Assembly (NCBI GenBank): GCA_016125335.1
Contig: WGLY01000004.1
Location: forward strand, 82,677-146,676
DNA: 64,000 bases
Direction of reading: 5' to 3'
Origin: Frankiales bacterium
GTDB taxonomy: Bacteria; Actinomycetota; Actinomycetes; S36-B12; CAIYMF01
The position numbers and the translations under genes are program-made. Of this stretch, positions 17,134 to 26,613 are shown one piece after another. Position 1 is the stretch's first letter, and every line of letters begins with the position of its first letter. The notes under the pieces were generated by a model. That model saw only the letters and a list, made by a program, of their open reading frames with translations, did no database searches and was not told the DNA's origin.

Positions 17134-17715
17134 TCAGGCAGGGATCGACTCGACCGAGGGCGCGCCGACCATCTTGCTCGCGTCCACGTGACGGCCGTGG
17201 TACCAGCCGATGCCGGCGAGGACCAGGAGGGCCACGGAGGCGCCGAGGGCGACCCATCCGGCGATGAAGGCGATGGTGCCGAAGATCGAGAACGCGTAGG
17301 TGTTGAGCAGCAGGCCGCGCAGGGTCTCACCCATGAACAGCGTCTGGCGCTGGGCGGCGAGGGCCGGGTCGCGCTTGGTCGGGTCGCTGTTCGAGGCGAT
17401 GTACTCGGAGGAGACCTGGCTGTAGGTCTTGCCGCCCGCGACGCCCTCGAGGTGGACGGCGATCATGTCCGAGTAGGACTTGGCGAGCGCCCCGGTGGTG
17501 ACCTGCTGGCCCGCGTACTGCTGGAGGTTCTGCAGCTCGGGCGAGGCGAGCTGGTCGGCCGGCGGGAAGTAGATCTGCTGTGCGGTCAGCTCGTCCGTCA
17601 CCGTGTTCTGGGTGAAGTTCGCGGCGTACAGCAGGATGCCTCCGGCGATGGCCATGACGATCGCCACGACCAGTCCGACTGTCGCGAGCGTGAGGTCGAG
17701 AGTCCTGCGCTTCAT
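17134..17715 (-). CDS. Conserved membrane protein of unknown function
   Basis: A 193-aa protein. One transmembrane helix lies near the N-terminus (LATVGLVVAIVMAIAGGILL, residues 10-29) and two in the C-terminal part (FSIFGTIAFIAGWVALGA and the following VALLVLAGIGWY). About 100 polar residues between them face outside. The central region has no recognised motif. AAGGGGG lies about 8 bp before the ATG. The upstream region carries an inverted repeat (17776-17791) that may be an operator. Confidence 0.75.
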   Translation of the reverse strand: MKRRTLDLTLATVGLVVAIVMAIAGGILLYAANFTQNTVTDELTAQQIYFPPADQLASPELQNLQQYAGQQVTTGALAKSYSDMIAVHLEGVAGGKTYSQVSSEYIASNSDPTKRDPALAAQRQTLFMGETLRGLLLNTYAFSIFGTIAFIAGWVALGASVALLVLAGIGWYHGRHVDASKMVGAPSVESIPA

Positions 17716-18278
17716 GGTGTTGCCCCCTTGCTAGTTCTGGTGTCGTTGTCCGACAGCAAGGACGCTAGAACCGTTGGTTCAACGATGAACCACCCAACGC
17801 GTGTGGCCTGATGCACGCAGGCGAGCCTTACTTCAGTCGCTCGCCGGGCGACGTCCTGGTCACGACGGTCCCCCGATCCTGATATCCGTTGCGGCACAAC
17901 GGCTTTCGTGACCGCACCGCGCCTCCGGCGAAGGCCGCCGTATCCCCCGGATGCACGGTCCGCGCGGGCCCGTGTCTGCTAGATCACGTCCCGTCACGGC
18001 GCTCCGCCGCGACACCGGCGCCCCGCACCGCGTCGGCGGGATGCGACCGCGGCACCTGCGGACCCGCGGGCGCCGGTCGCGCGCGACGCGGCGTCCGCCG
18101 CAGGATCGGGCGCCGCCGGGCCGTGCCGCCGCCGGATCTCCGGTGCGCGCGCCGCCCCGCCTCACGTCCGGTCGAGGGCTACGGTGCCGTCGTCGGGGCC
18201 ACCGGCCCCGGCCGCGGCCGCGGGCGCCCGCCCGGGTCGCGGGTCTCGGAGCCGCGACGACGCGGCGGAGGAGCGGAC
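17716..18278. other. Long intergenic region between divergent genes
   Basis: About 560 bp without a supported gene, between the membrane protein (minus) and formate-tetrahydrofolate ligase (plus). Long frames crossing it have no recognisable protein sequence. Apart from the inverted repeat at 17776-17791, I see nothing structured. Confidence 0.5.
17776..17791. promoter_or_regulatory. Short inverted repeat, possible operator
   Basis: GGTTCA-ACGA-TGAACC is a perfect 6-bp inverted repeat with a 4-bp centre, extended imperfectly by TTG/CCAA on the flanks. It lies 61 bp upstream of the membrane protein start. The size suits a MarR/TetR-type dimer. No cognate regulator is adjacent. Confidence 0.35.
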
Positions 18279-19946
18279 GTGCTCACCGACATCGAGATCG
18301 CGCAGGGCGCCCGGCTGGAGCCCGTCTCGCGCATCGCCGAGCGCCTCGGCATCCCGGAGGACGCGGTCGACCCCTACGGCCGGTTCAAGGCCAAGCTCGA
18401 CCTCGCCTACCTCGACTCCCTCCCGGACCGCGACGTCTCCCGACTCGTGCTCGTCACGGCCATCTCCCCCACGCCGGCGGGCGAGGGCAAGACGACGGCC
18501 ACGGTCGGCCTCGGGGACGCCCTGCGCCGCACCGGTCGCGACGCGATGATCTGCCTGCGCGAGCCCTCGCTCGGCCCGGTGTTCGGCATGAAGGGCGGCG
18601 CGGCGGGGGGCGGCTACGCCCAGGTGGTGCCGATGGAGGACATCAACCTGCACTTCACCGGCGACTTCAACGCCATCGGCCTGGCGAACAACCTGCTGGC
18701 CGCACTGGTGGACAACCACGTCCACCACGGCAACGAGCTGGAGATCGACGTCCGCCGGATCACGTGGAAGCGCGTCGTCGACCTCAACGACCGCGCGCTG
18801 CGCCGGATCGCCGTCGGGCTCGGCGGCCCCGCCAACGGCTACCCGCGCGAGGACGGCTTCGACATCACGGTCGCGAGCGAGGTCATGGCCATCTTCTGCC
18901 TGGCCTCCTCGCTCGAGGACCTCAAGCGCCGCCTCGGGAACATCGTCGTCGGCTACACCCGCGAGCGGAAGCCGGTGACCGCGCGCGACCTGCGGGCCGA
19001 CGGCGCGATGGCCGTGCTGCTCAAGGACGCGTTCCGGCCCAACCTGGTGCAGACGCTCGAGGGCACGCCCGCGCTGGTGCACGGTGGGCCGTTCGCGAAC
19101 ATCGCGCACGGGTGCAACTCCGTCGTCGCCACCCGCGCGGCGCTCAAGCTGGCCGACTACGTCGTCACCGAGGCGGGCTTCGGCTCCGACCTCGGCGCGG
19201 AGAAGTTCGTCGACATCATGTGCCGAGCGTCCGGCCTGCGGCCCACGGCGGCCGTCCTCGTGGCCACCGTGCGGGCGCTCAAGCTGCACGGCGGCGTGGC
19301 CCTCGCCGACCTCGGCCGTGAGGACGTGGACGCCGTCCGGCGCGGCTTCGCCAACCTCGAGCGCCACCTCCGCACGGTGACCGAGGTCTACGGCCTGCGC
19401 TGCGTCGTGGCCGTCAACCGGTTCGGCACCGACACCGACGCCGAGCTCGACCTGGTGCGCCGGCTGGTGCAGGAGCAGGGCAGCACGGCGGTCGTCGCGA
19501 GCCACTTCTCCGACGGCGGTGCCGGGGCCGTCGACCTCGCGGACGCCGTCGTCGCCGCCTGCGAGGACCCGACGCCCATGACGCTCGTCTACCCCGACGA
19601 GGCCACGCTGTGGGAGAAGGTCGAGACGGTGGCCCGGCGGGTCTACGGGGCGGCGGGCGTCACGGCCTCCGCGGCCGTGCGCGCGCGCGTGGACGAGCTC
19701 CAGGACTCCGGGTTCGGTGGCCTGCCCGTCTGCGTGGCGAAGACGCAGTACTCGTTCTCCACCGACCCCACCCTGCGGGGCGCGCCGTCCGGGCACACGG
19801 TGGACGTGCGCGAGGTGCGGCTGGCCGCCGGGGCCGAGTTCGTGGTGCTGGTGTGCGGCGACATGCTCACGATGCCGGGCCTGCCCTCGACCCCCGCCTC
19901 CACCCGGATCGACCTCGTCGACGGCCGGGTGGTGGGCCTGGCCTGA
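18279..19946 (+). CDS. fhs: Formate-tetrahydrofolate ligase
   Basis: A 555-aa enzyme of full family length. It makes 10-formyl-tetrahydrofolate from formate, ATP and tetrahydrofolate in one-carbon metabolism. The P-loop is TPAGEGKT (residues 65-72). Other landmarks are [22 protein letters not shown], the folate/formate region [14 protein letters not shown], and [14 protein letters not shown]. The GTG at 18279 is chosen for the GGAGGAGC just upstream and because [11 protein letters not shown] starts the conserved region. The frame is open further upstream but low-complexity. Stands alone. Confidence 0.95.
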   Translation: MLTDIEIAQGARLEPVSRIAERLGIPEDAVDPYGRFKAKLDLAYLDSLPDRDVSRLVLVTAISPTPAGEGKTTATVGLGDALRRTGRDAMICLREPSLGPVFGMKGGAAGGGYAQVVPMEDINLHFTGDFNAIGLANNLLAALVDNHVHHGNELEIDVRRITWKRVVDLNDRALRRIAVGLGGPANGYPREDGFDITVASEVMAIFCLASSLEDLKRRLGNIVVGYTRERKPVTARDLRADGAMAVLLKDAFRPNLVQTLEGTPALVHGGPFANIAHGCNSVVATRAALKLADYVVTEAGFGSDLGAEKFVDIMCRASGLRPTAAVLVATVRALKLHGGVALADLGREDVDAVRRGFANLERHLRTVTEVYGLRCVVAVNRFGTDTDAELDLVRRLVQEQGSTAVVASHFSDGGAGAVDLADAVVAACEDPTPMTLVYPDEATLWEKVETVARRVYGAAGVTASAAVRARVDELQDSGFGGLPVCVAKTQYSFSTDPTLRGAPSGHTVDVREVRLAAGAEFVVLVCGDMLTMPGLPSTPASTRIDLVDGRVVGLA

Positions 19947-20012
19947 CCGGCGCTGCGCCGCCCCGCGTCCGTCGGTCCGCTAGCGTGCCGACGTCGTCCC
20001 CGTCCGCCCGAG

Positions 20013-20789
20013 GTGCCCGTGCCGCAGCAGCCCACCGTCGTCGTCAGCTTCGACCTCGACGCCGAGGAGGTGTGGCTCGGCGAGGACCCGGCCAACGCGG
20101 GCCGGCCGGGCGTCCTGTCGCAGGGCGCCTACGGGCCGCGCGTGGCGGTCCCGCTGCTGCTCGACCTGCTCGAGCGGCTCGGCGTGCGCGCCTCGTTCTT
20201 CGTCCCGGGGCGTGTGGGCGAGCGCCATCCGGGGGCCGTGCGGGCCGTCGTCGCCGCCGGCCACGAGGTGGGGCACCACGGCCACACGCACACCTCGCCC
20301 ACGCGGCTCGGCCCCGAGGCCGAGGAGGCCGAGCTGCTCCGCGGGCTCGAGGTGCTGCACGGCCTCGGCGCCGAGGCCCGCGGCTACCGGTCGCCGTCCT
20401 GGGAGCTCAGCGCGGTCACGCTCGACCTGCTCGAGCGCCACGGCTTCGCCTACTCCTCCAACCTGATGGACGACGTGCGGCCCTACCGCCACGAGGGACG
20501 GCGCATCGTCGAGGTCCCCGTGCACTGGACGCTCGACGACGCTCCGCACTTCTGGTTCAGCCTCGCCTCGTGGGACCGAACGATCCGCAGCGCAGCGGAG
20601 GTGCGGGCGCTGTGGGAGGAGGAGCTCGACGGCTACCGCCGCGTCGGGGGCACCGCCGTGCTCACGATGCACCCGCAGATCATCGGCCGGCCCGGACGGC
20701 TGGCCATGCTCGACTCGCTCCTCACCGGGCTCGTCGCCGCGGGCACGCGCTTCGCCACCGCCGGCGAGGCGGCAGCAGCGGTGCCCTGA
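20013..20789 (+). CDS. Polysaccharide deacetylase (NodB-fold) family protein
   Basis: A 258-aa NodB-homology protein. VVSFDLDAE holds the catalytic Asp pair. ASFFVPG and EVGHHGHTHTS (metal-binding HxxxH) are followed by RGYRSPSW. The pattern and the absence of a signal peptide resemble the cytosolic PuuE/allantoinase-like branch more than chitin deacetylases, so a small amide may be the substrate. GTG at 20013 or the in-frame GTG at 20019 could be used. Ends 3 bp from a convergent gene. Confidence 0.85.
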   Translation: MPVPQQPTVVVSFDLDAEEVWLGEDPANAGRPGVLSQGAYGPRVAVPLLLDLLERLGVRASFFVPGRVGERHPGAVRAVVAAGHEVGHHGHTHTSPTRLGPEAEEAELLRGLEVLHGLGAEARGYRSPSWELSAVTLDLLERHGFAYSSNLMDDVRPYRHEGRRIVEVPVHWTLDDAPHFWFSLASWDRTIRSAAEVRALWEEELDGYRRVGGTAVLTMHPQIIGRPGRLAMLDSLLTGLVAAGTRFATAGEAAAAVP

Positions 20790-20792
20790 CGG

Positions 20793-20963
20793 TCAGCCCA
20801 GCCGCACCAGCGGACGCCGCGGATGGCGCCGCCGTGCGGCGGCCAGGCGGGCGAGGACCGTCTCGCGGTCGAGCGCACGGCCGCGGCGCGACTCGTCCGG
20901 CAGCACCGGGGTTCCTGCGGCTGCGGAGGCCGAGGCCGTCATTCCTGTCGTGATGGTCGTCAT
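20793..20963 (-). CDS. Small basic protein, unknown
   Basis: A 56-aa protein with an excellent ribosome site (GGAGGAACCC before ATG), which is the main reason to believe it. The N-terminus is Ser/Thr/Ala-rich and the C-terminus is Arg-rich and helical (ETVLARLAAARRRHPRRPL). It follows the SDR operon by 13 bp on the same strand. No similarity recognised. Confidence 0.55.
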   Translation of the reverse strand: MTTITTGMTASASAAAGTPVLPDESRRGRALDRETVLARLAAARRRHPRRPLVRLG

Positions 20964-20976
20964 GGGTTCCTCCGTC

Positions 20977-21324
20977 CTATCGGGCCAGGCGAAGGCCGAT
21001 GCCCAGCTCGGCCGACGCGAGGAGTCCGGACACCAGCGCGGCTCGCCGGGTGGCCGACGGCGTGGCGGCGACGGCGAGCATGCTGAGGGCGTGCACGGCG
21101 TCCACCGCCGCACCCGCCCGGCGCACGCTGGTCCTGGGCAGCAGCGCCGTCACCAGCCCCTGCACGAGGTCCCGCCCGCCGAGCACGCGAGCTGCCGCCA
21201 CCCCGAGCTCGTCGTATTGATGGGCGTTCGCCGCGCAGAAGAGCCGGTCCGGTGCCGCGAGCAGCGCACCGCCCCAGGCGGCGCGCAGCACCGCGAACGA
21301 GCGGATGCGCGTCGCCGAGGTCAT
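20977..21324 (-). CDS. Small hydrophobic protein, unknown
   Basis: A 115-aa Ala/Leu-rich protein with three or four weakly hydrophobic helices, such as AVLRAAWGGALLAAP and AAARVLGGRDLVQGLVTALL. The start overlaps the SDR stop by ATGA, so it is translationally coupled to that enzyme. It resembles short membrane proteins of the DUF4267 type, but only loosely. Function unknown. Confidence 0.65.
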   Translation of the reverse strand: MTSATRIRSFAVLRAAWGGALLAAPDRLFCAANAHQYDELGVAAARVLGGRDLVQGLVTALLPRTSVRRAGAAVDAVHALSMLAVAATPSATRRAALVSGLLASAELGIGLRLAR

Positions 21325-22367
21325 CGGCCACCGCCGGCGAGCACACGCCGGCCGGCGTCGACGGCGACCGACGCCAGGGCCACCGAGGCCACACCCGCCG
21401 CGGCGCCCACCACGCCGTGGTGCTGGCTCGCCCACGACTGGATGCTGTGCGACTTGGACCGGTGGTCGAACACGCCGTGGGCGCCGTGGTCGGTGCCGTC
21501 GCGGCCGTCGACCGGCTGCCAGAGGTTGACCTCGTCCGAGGGCGGCACGTCGTCGGCCTGCTGCGAGGAGTAGCCGGTGCGGGCCAGGTAGCGGTCGAGC
21601 AGCCCGGGCGCGACGGCGTTGGCGACCAGCGTGCCGGCGGTGGACGCGCCGACCCAGTACTCGCGTCGCCGCGGATGGTCCATGGCATGCAGCACGGCTC
21701 GCGCGGCGACCTCGGGCTGGTAGATGGGCGGCACGGGCTGCGCGTGCTTGGGCAGCCGCGAGAGCACCCACGAGAACTGCGGCGTGTTCACGGCCGGCAT
21801 CTGCACCATCGTGGTGCGGATGCCGCTCTTCTCGTGCAGCAGCTCGCAGCGCAGGGACTCGTTGAAGCCCTGGATCGCGTGCTTCGCGCCGCAGTACGCC
21901 GTCTGCAGCGGGATGCCGCGGTAGGCGAGGGCCGAGCCGACCTGCACGATCGTGCCGCGGTCGCGCGGACGCATCAGCTGGAGGGCGGCCATGGTGCCGT
22001 ATACGTAGCCCAGGTAGCTCACCTCGGTGACGCGGCGGTACTCCGACGGTGTGATGTCGGGGAACCGGGCGAACACGGACGTGAACGCCACGTTGATCCA
22101 CGCGTCGACGGGGCCGAGCTCGCGCTCCGCGGTGCGCGCCGCGCTCATCACCTGGTCGGAGTCCGAGGTGTCGGTGGGCAGCACCAGCGCAGTGCCGCCG
22201 GCGTCCTCCACGTCCTTCGCGGCTGCGGCCAGGCCCGTCTCTCCCCGGGCCAGCAGCGCCACGGAGACGCCCCGCTCCCCGAGGCCGCGGACGACCGCAC
22301 GGCCGATGCCGCCGCTCGCGCCGGTGACCACGACGACCTTCGCTTCCCTGCGCCTGCCCAGGTGCAT
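21321..22367 (-). CDS. Short-chain dehydrogenase/reductase
   Basis: A 348-aa SDR. The nucleotide-binding motif is VVTGASGGIGRAV near residue 15, and the active site is YCGAKHAIQGF (YxxxK) preceded by the Ser of QVGSALAYRG. The usual NNAG is replaced by NVAF. A C-terminal extension of about 80 residues beyond the SDR core ends in an Ala/Val/Gly-rich helix (VVGAAAGVASVALASVAVDA) that could touch the membrane. GGAGAGGA precedes the ATG. Substrate unknown. Confidence 0.87.
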   Translation of the reverse strand: MHLGRRREAKVVVVTGASGGIGRAVVRGLGERGVSVALLARGETGLAAAAKDVEDAGGTALVLPTDTSDSDQVMSAARTAERELGPVDAWINVAFTSVFARFPDITPSEYRRVTEVSYLGYVYGTMAALQLMRPRDRGTIVQVGSALAYRGIPLQTAYCGAKHAIQGFNESLRCELLHEKSGIRTTMVQMPAVNTPQFSWVLSRLPKHAQPVPPIYQPEVAARAVLHAMDHPRRREYWVGASTAGTLVANAVAPGLLDRYLARTGYSSQQADDVPPSDEVNLWQPVDGRDGTDHGAHGVFDHRSKSHSIQSWASQHHGVVGAAAGVASVALASVAVDAGRRVLAGGGR

Positions 22368-22683
22368 CCCACGTCCTCTCCGTCGCTGGGGTACCGGTGC
22401 GCCGTTCCCGTGATGTCCGGGCCGAAACCCCTGCGGTGGACGGAATCCGGAGATCGATCCGCTTCTCGTCCAAGACTCGGCCCGGACCGTGCGGGGCCGT
22501 GGAGCGCCGACCACGGGGACGCCGTCGCGACCTCGCCCGGGCTGCGGACAGGGGGTCTGGATGCGGCGTCGCCGCCGCCCTAGGTTCACCCCGACGTCAC
22601 CGCGCAGTCACGAGCCGGGACCACTCTCGGCCCGTCCGGTGCGTCATCGCCCGGTCCCTGCAGTCACTGCCGAAGGGAAGACC
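22368..22683. other. Intergenic region between divergent SDR and phosphoesterase genes
   Basis: About 315 bp, presumably with two divergent promoters. No inverted repeat or convincing promoter hexamers seen. Confidence 0.45.
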
Positions 22684-23820
22684 ATGCATCTGCGCCGCCC
22701 CAGCTCGCGGCTCGCGACGACCGCCGTCACGGCCGCCGCCGCCGCGACCGTCACCGCAGCGCTCATCAGCGCCCCGTTCGCCCTGGCGAACGGGCGCGGT
22801 GACGACTCGCCGCACGACTCGGGCTCGACCCGGCTCGACCACGTGTTCGTGATCATGCTGGAGAACCACTCGAAGGAGGGCGTGATCGGCGACGTCAACG
22901 CGCCGTACATCACCTCGCTGGCCGACACCTACTCGGTGGCCACCCACTACTACGGCGTCACGCACCCGAGCCTGCCCAACTACGTGGCGACGCTGAGCGG
23001 CTCCAACTGGGACGTCAACAACGACGACCCCAACAACCGCTTCGACCACACGAACCTGGTCGACTCGCTCGAGAACGCCCACCTCACGTGGGGCGCGTAC
23101 ATGGAGGCCATGCCCGCGAACGACAAGCTCACCGACTACTGGCCGAGCGAGAGCACCAAGCTCTACGCCTCCAAGCACAACCCGTTCGTGCTGTTCGACG
23201 ACATCCGCAACGACCCGCAGCGGATGGCGAACGTGAAGCCGTACACCGACCTCGCGGGCGACCTGAACTCCCGGTACGCGCCCAACTTCGTGTTCATCTC
23301 GCCGGACCAGTGCAACGACATGCACGGAGGCGTGTACACCCCGGTCGTCGGCTACCCGGAGACGCAGCACTGCGGCTACGGCTCGGCCAACGACGACCCC
23401 AACGACGCGGCGCTCAAGCAGAACGCGGACGCCTTCGTGAAGCAGGCGGTCACCACGATCATGTCGAGCCGCTCGTGGACCCGGCACTCGGCCATCTTCA
23501 TCGTGGCCGACGAGGGCGACTACAACTCGACCGCCTCCAACGGCGGGTGGGCGACCACCGAGGGCTGCTGCGACTCCCCCGTCGTCCCGGCGGGTGCTCC
23601 GGACATCAACGCCGCGTGGCCCGGCGGCGTGTACGGCGGCGGGCTCGTGCCGGCCATCGTGATCCCCGGCGGCAACCACCCGCACCACGTGGTGGTCGAC
23701 ACCCCGTTCAACCACTACTCGCTGCTGCGCACGGTGGAGGACGCGTTCGGCCTGCCGGAGATCGGCTACTCCAGCGACCACGTCCAGGTGCGCACCATGG
23801 ACGCGCTCCTGGCCCACTGA
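22684..23820 (+). CDS. Secreted phosphoesterase (acid phosphatase / phospholipase C family)
   Basis: A 378-aa exported protein. A signal peptide spans roughly residues 1-36 (basic RRPSSR, Ala-rich core, cut near FALA). The mature part starts DHVFVIMLENHS, the hallmark of the PF04185 phosphoesterase family, with THPSLPNYVATLSG holding the metal-bound nucleophile. IFIVADEGDYNS and the late IPGGNHPHH / NHYSLLRTVEDAFGL segments are also typical. AGGGAAGACC precedes the ATG. It probably releases phosphate from extracellular phosphoesters. Followed by a terminator. Confidence 0.88.
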   Translation: MHLRRPSSRLATTAVTAAAAATVTAALISAPFALANGRGDDSPHDSGSTRLDHVFVIMLENHSKEGVIGDVNAPYITSLADTYSVATHYYGVTHPSLPNYVATLSGSNWDVNNDDPNNRFDHTNLVDSLENAHLTWGAYMEAMPANDKLTDYWPSESTKLYASKHNPFVLFDDIRNDPQRMANVKPYTDLAGDLNSRYAPNFVFISPDQCNDMHGGVYTPVVGYPETQHCGYGSANDDPNDAALKQNADAFVKQAVTTIMSSRSWTRHSAIFIVADEGDYNSTASNGGWATTEGCCDSPVVPAGAPDINAAWPGGVYGGGLVPAIVIPGGNHPHHVVVDTPFNHYSLLRTVEDAFGLPEIGYSSDHVQVRTMDALLAH

Positions 23821-23850
23821 TCGACCGGCCTGCGGGCCTGCGCACGCATG

Positions 23851-23883
23851 ACGACGGTCCGCCCCTCAGGGGCGGGCCGTCGT
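23851..23883. terminator. Bidirectional terminator
   Basis: A 15-bp stem with one mismatch (ACGACGGTCCGCCCC / GGGGCGGGCCGTCGT) and a 3-nt loop, between the convergent phosphoesterase and globin genes. Confidence 0.85.
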
Positions 23884-23888
23884 GCGCG

Positions 23889-24335
23889 TCAGGGCAGCAG
23901 CCCGTGCCACGACCAGCGCGGCAGCTCGAGGTCGTCGGGCACGTCGTCGGCGGACTCGTGGTAGCGCGCCATCGTCGTCGTGGTGGCCCAGGCGAAGTAG
24001 TCGTGCAGCACGGCGCGCAGCCGCGGGTCGTCGATGCCGACGTCGGACATCGCGGCGTCGAAGCACTCGATGGCGCGCTGGTCCATCTCGTGGTGCTCGC
24101 CGTTGCCGCTGTGCAGCCGCACGACGAACGACTCGTCGGCCACCGCGCCCGAGTACGCCCGGGGCCCGCCGAGCGCCTCGCCCCAGTAGGCCGCGAGCCG
24201 CTCGTCGTGCTGCGGGTGGAACCCGTGCGAGAACGCGTGACTGACGACGGCGTCGGCCATCACCCGGGCGTGCCAGGCGCGGGCCAGGGCCAGCAGCCCG
24301 TCGGCCCCGCCGGCCGCGTCGTACACCGTGGTCAT
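23889..24335 (-). CDS. Truncated haemoglobin (group II-like)
   Basis: A 148-aa truncated globin. AAGGADGLLALARAWHARVMAD starts the fold, AAYWGEALGGPRAYS matches the group II E-helix, and a His in VRLHSGNGEHH is the likely proximal haem ligand. TrHbs bind O2, NO or peroxide. ATG at 24335 gives the usual length. No visible partner gene. Confidence 0.8.
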   Translation of the reverse strand: MTTVYDAAGGADGLLALARAWHARVMADAVVSHAFSHGFHPQHDERLAAYWGEALGGPRAYSGAVADESFVVRLHSGNGEHHEMDQRAIECFDAAMSDVGIDDPRLRAVLHDYFAWATTTTMARYHESADDVPDDLELPRWSWHGLLP

Positions 24336-24427
24336 GCCCGCAGCATCCCACCGCCGCGCAGCCGAGGGGCTGCCGTCGCCGCGAGCGGCCCACCTCTTAG
24401 GGTGCAGCCCATGCTGGTGGAGCGACG

Positions 24428-26062
24428 GTGAGCCGGGCGACCTCGCAGTCGCCGCCGACCGTGCAGCCGGGGCTCTCCGACGAGCGGCGGATCGTCGCCT
24501 CCGTCGCGGTGTCGGCACTGGGGACGTGGAGCTACAACGTCGGCATCGCCGTGTACGCCTACCAGGAGACCGGCTCCACCGCCTGGGTCGCCGCAGCCAC
24601 GGTGGGACGCTACGTGCCCGCGCTGCTCATCACGTGGGTCGGGAGCAGGTTCACCGACCGGCTGCCCCGTCGCTCGCTGGCCGTGGGCGCCGACCTGGTG
24701 TGCGCGCTCGTCATGCTCCTGCTGACCGTGACTGCGGCGCTGCACGGCCCGATCCCCCTGGCGATCGCGCTTGCCGCGGTGAGCTCGGGTGCCGCGCGGA
24801 TCCAGAGCGCCTCGGCGCTCGCGGTGGCCGCCGACGTGGTGAGCGAGTCCCGGCTGCCGCGCACCGCGGGTCTGCTCAGCGGGGCCGAGGCCGTCGCGGT
24901 TGCGGCGGGCCCGGCGGTCGCGTCGCTTCTGCTGGCCGTCTCGGCGCCGCCCGTCCTCTTCGCCGTCAACGGGCTCACGTTCGTCGCAAGCGCGATCCTC
25001 CTGCGGCGCCTCCGCGACGTGCCGCCCAGGCCCGCCCACGAGCGCCCGGGCGGTGGTGGGCTGACGCACCCCGACGTCCGCGCGGCGCTGCGAGGTGTGC
25101 GCCCCCTGCTGGTGGTGCGCACCACGGTGGCGTTCGTGTACGGCGTCGACATCGTCCTGCTGGCCGTCATCGCCACCGACAACCTCGACATCGGCACCGG
25201 CGGGTACGGATGGCTGCTGGCGGGAGCCGGCCTCGGAGGGCTGGTGTGCGCCTGGTGGATCCGGCGTGACGGCGGCGGAGGCCCAGCCACGGCGCCGTCG
25301 ATCGTGGGCCTCGCGCTCTACACCCTGCCTCTGCTGGCCTACCTCGCCATCGACACGCTCGGCGGGGGCCTGCTCGTGCAGGCCGTGCGCGGGTTCGGCT
25401 GCGTCCTGGCCACCGCCACCGCGGTGTCGGCGCTCCAGCGCTCCGTGCCGTCAGCCGTGTCCGGACGCGTCCTGAGCGCCACCCACATGCTGGTGATGGT
25501 GGGCACCAGCGCGGGCGCCCTGGTGACACCGGTCCTCCTGTCGGTGTGGGGCCTGCCCGCGACGCTCGGAGCCGTGGTCCTGGTCGCCGTCGTGGCGGCC
25601 GCGGTCGTCGTGCCGGCGCTCGCGCACTTCGACCGCCGCGGCGCCGAGTCGCTCGCCGCGCTCGACCCGCGGGTCGACCTGCTGCGCAGGCTGGCCATCT
25701 TCCACGACGCGAGCCGGGCCACCCTGTACGAGGTTGCCGATTCCCTCGACGAGAGCGAGGTGCCCGCCGGGGCACCGATCCTGGTGGAGGGCGAGCATGC
25801 CGATCGGCTGGTGGTGCTGGTCGCCGGCAGTGTCGAGGTCGCCACGGGTTCGGGCGACGCGAGGCGGTCCCTGCGCACGATGCACGCGCCGGCCTACGTC
25901 GGGGAGATCGGGCTGCTGCACGGCATCCCCCGCACGGCCACGGTGACCGCCGCGCAGCCGTGCCGGCTGTGGTCGCTCCCCGCGGAGACGTTCCTCGGAG
26001 CGGTCTCGCAGGCGGGCGTCTCCAGCGCGCTGACGGAGAACGTGCGCGTCCGGTTGTCGTAG
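24428..26062 (+). CDS. MFS transporter fused to a C-terminal cyclic-nucleotide-binding domain
   Basis: A 544-aa fusion. Residues 1-415 form a major facilitator with about 12 membrane helices; VGRYVPALLITWVGSRFTDRLPRR is the first-loop motif. Residues 418-530 are a CRP-type cNMP-binding domain with the phosphate-binding cassette GEIGLLHGIPRTATVTA. No DNA-binding helix follows. The soluble domain could gate transport in response to a cyclic nucleotide, though the Arg of the cassette is the only ligand-binding residue I can point to. GGTGGAGC precedes the GTG. Cargo unknown. Confidence 0.87.
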   Translation: MSRATSQSPPTVQPGLSDERRIVASVAVSALGTWSYNVGIAVYAYQETGSTAWVAAATVGRYVPALLITWVGSRFTDRLPRRSLAVGADLVCALVMLLLTVTAALHGPIPLAIALAAVSSGAARIQSASALAVAADVVSESRLPRTAGLLSGAEAVAVAAGPAVASLLLAVSAPPVLFAVNGLTFVASAILLRRLRDVPPRPAHERPGGGGLTHPDVRAALRGVRPLLVVRTTVAFVYGVDIVLLAVIATDNLDIGTGGYGWLLAGAGLGGLVCAWWIRRDGGGGPATAPSIVGLALYTLPLLAYLAIDTLGGGLLVQAVRGFGCVLATATAVSALQRSVPSAVSGRVLSATHMLVMVGTSAGALVTPVLLSVWGLPATLGAVVLVAVVAAAVVVPALAHFDRRGAESLAALDPRVDLLRRLAIFHDASRATLYEVADSLDESEVPAGAPILVEGEHADRLVVLVAGSVEVATGSGDARRSLRTMHAPAYVGEIGLLHGIPRTATVTAAQPCRLWSLPAETFLGAVSQAGVSSALTENVRVRLS

Positions 26063-26178
26063 GGCGCAGGTTTCGACCTGCGCCCGCCCGGTGAGGCCAC
26101 CGTCAGTCCGAGGCCCGGCTGCGGGCGTCCCCGACGGGCGTCCGGACCCCCCAGCCGGTCGCAGGAAGGGAGGGTCGC

Positions 26179-26613
26179 ATGTCGACCTTCGGTCACACCG
26201 TCACCGTGGACCGGCCGGTCCGCGAGGTCTACGAGCTCTGGTCCCGCTTCGAGTCGCACCCCGAATTCATGGACGGCGTGGAGCAGGTGGACGCCGTCTC
26301 CGACCGTCGTTCCCACTGGACCGTGCGCGTCGCCGGCGTCGAGCGCGAGTACGACGCCGCCGTCACGAGGATGCGCCAGGACGACCTCATCGAGTGGGAC
26401 ACCGTCGACGGGCCGACCCAGCACGGCTCGGTGTCCTTCACCGAGGTGGACGACGACGCGACGATGGTCACGCTCACCGTCACGTTCGAGCCGGAGGGCG
26501 TCACCGAGCTGCTCGGCGACGTGTCCGGCGTGGTGGCCGGCAGCGTCGAGCGCTCGCTCGAGGGGTTCCGCGAGTACGCCGAGGCCCAGCCACGAGCAGC
26601 CGGTTCCCCGTGA
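26179..26613 (+). CDS. SRPBCC-family protein (START-like fold)
   Basis: A 144-aa protein with the cyclase/dehydrase pattern: HTVTVDRPVREVYELWSRFESHPEFM at the start, WTVRVAGVEREYDA, and a long C-terminal helix. The fold binds hydrophobic ligands; no catalytic residue is evident. AAGGGAGGG precedes the ATG. The stop overlaps the next start (GTGA). Confidence 0.82.
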   Translation: MSTFGHTVTVDRPVREVYELWSRFESHPEFMDGVEQVDAVSDRRSHWTVRVAGVEREYDAAVTRMRQDDLIEWDTVDGPTQHGSVSFTEVDDDATMVTLTVTFEPEGVTELLGDVSGVVAGSVERSLEGFREYAEAQPRAAGSP

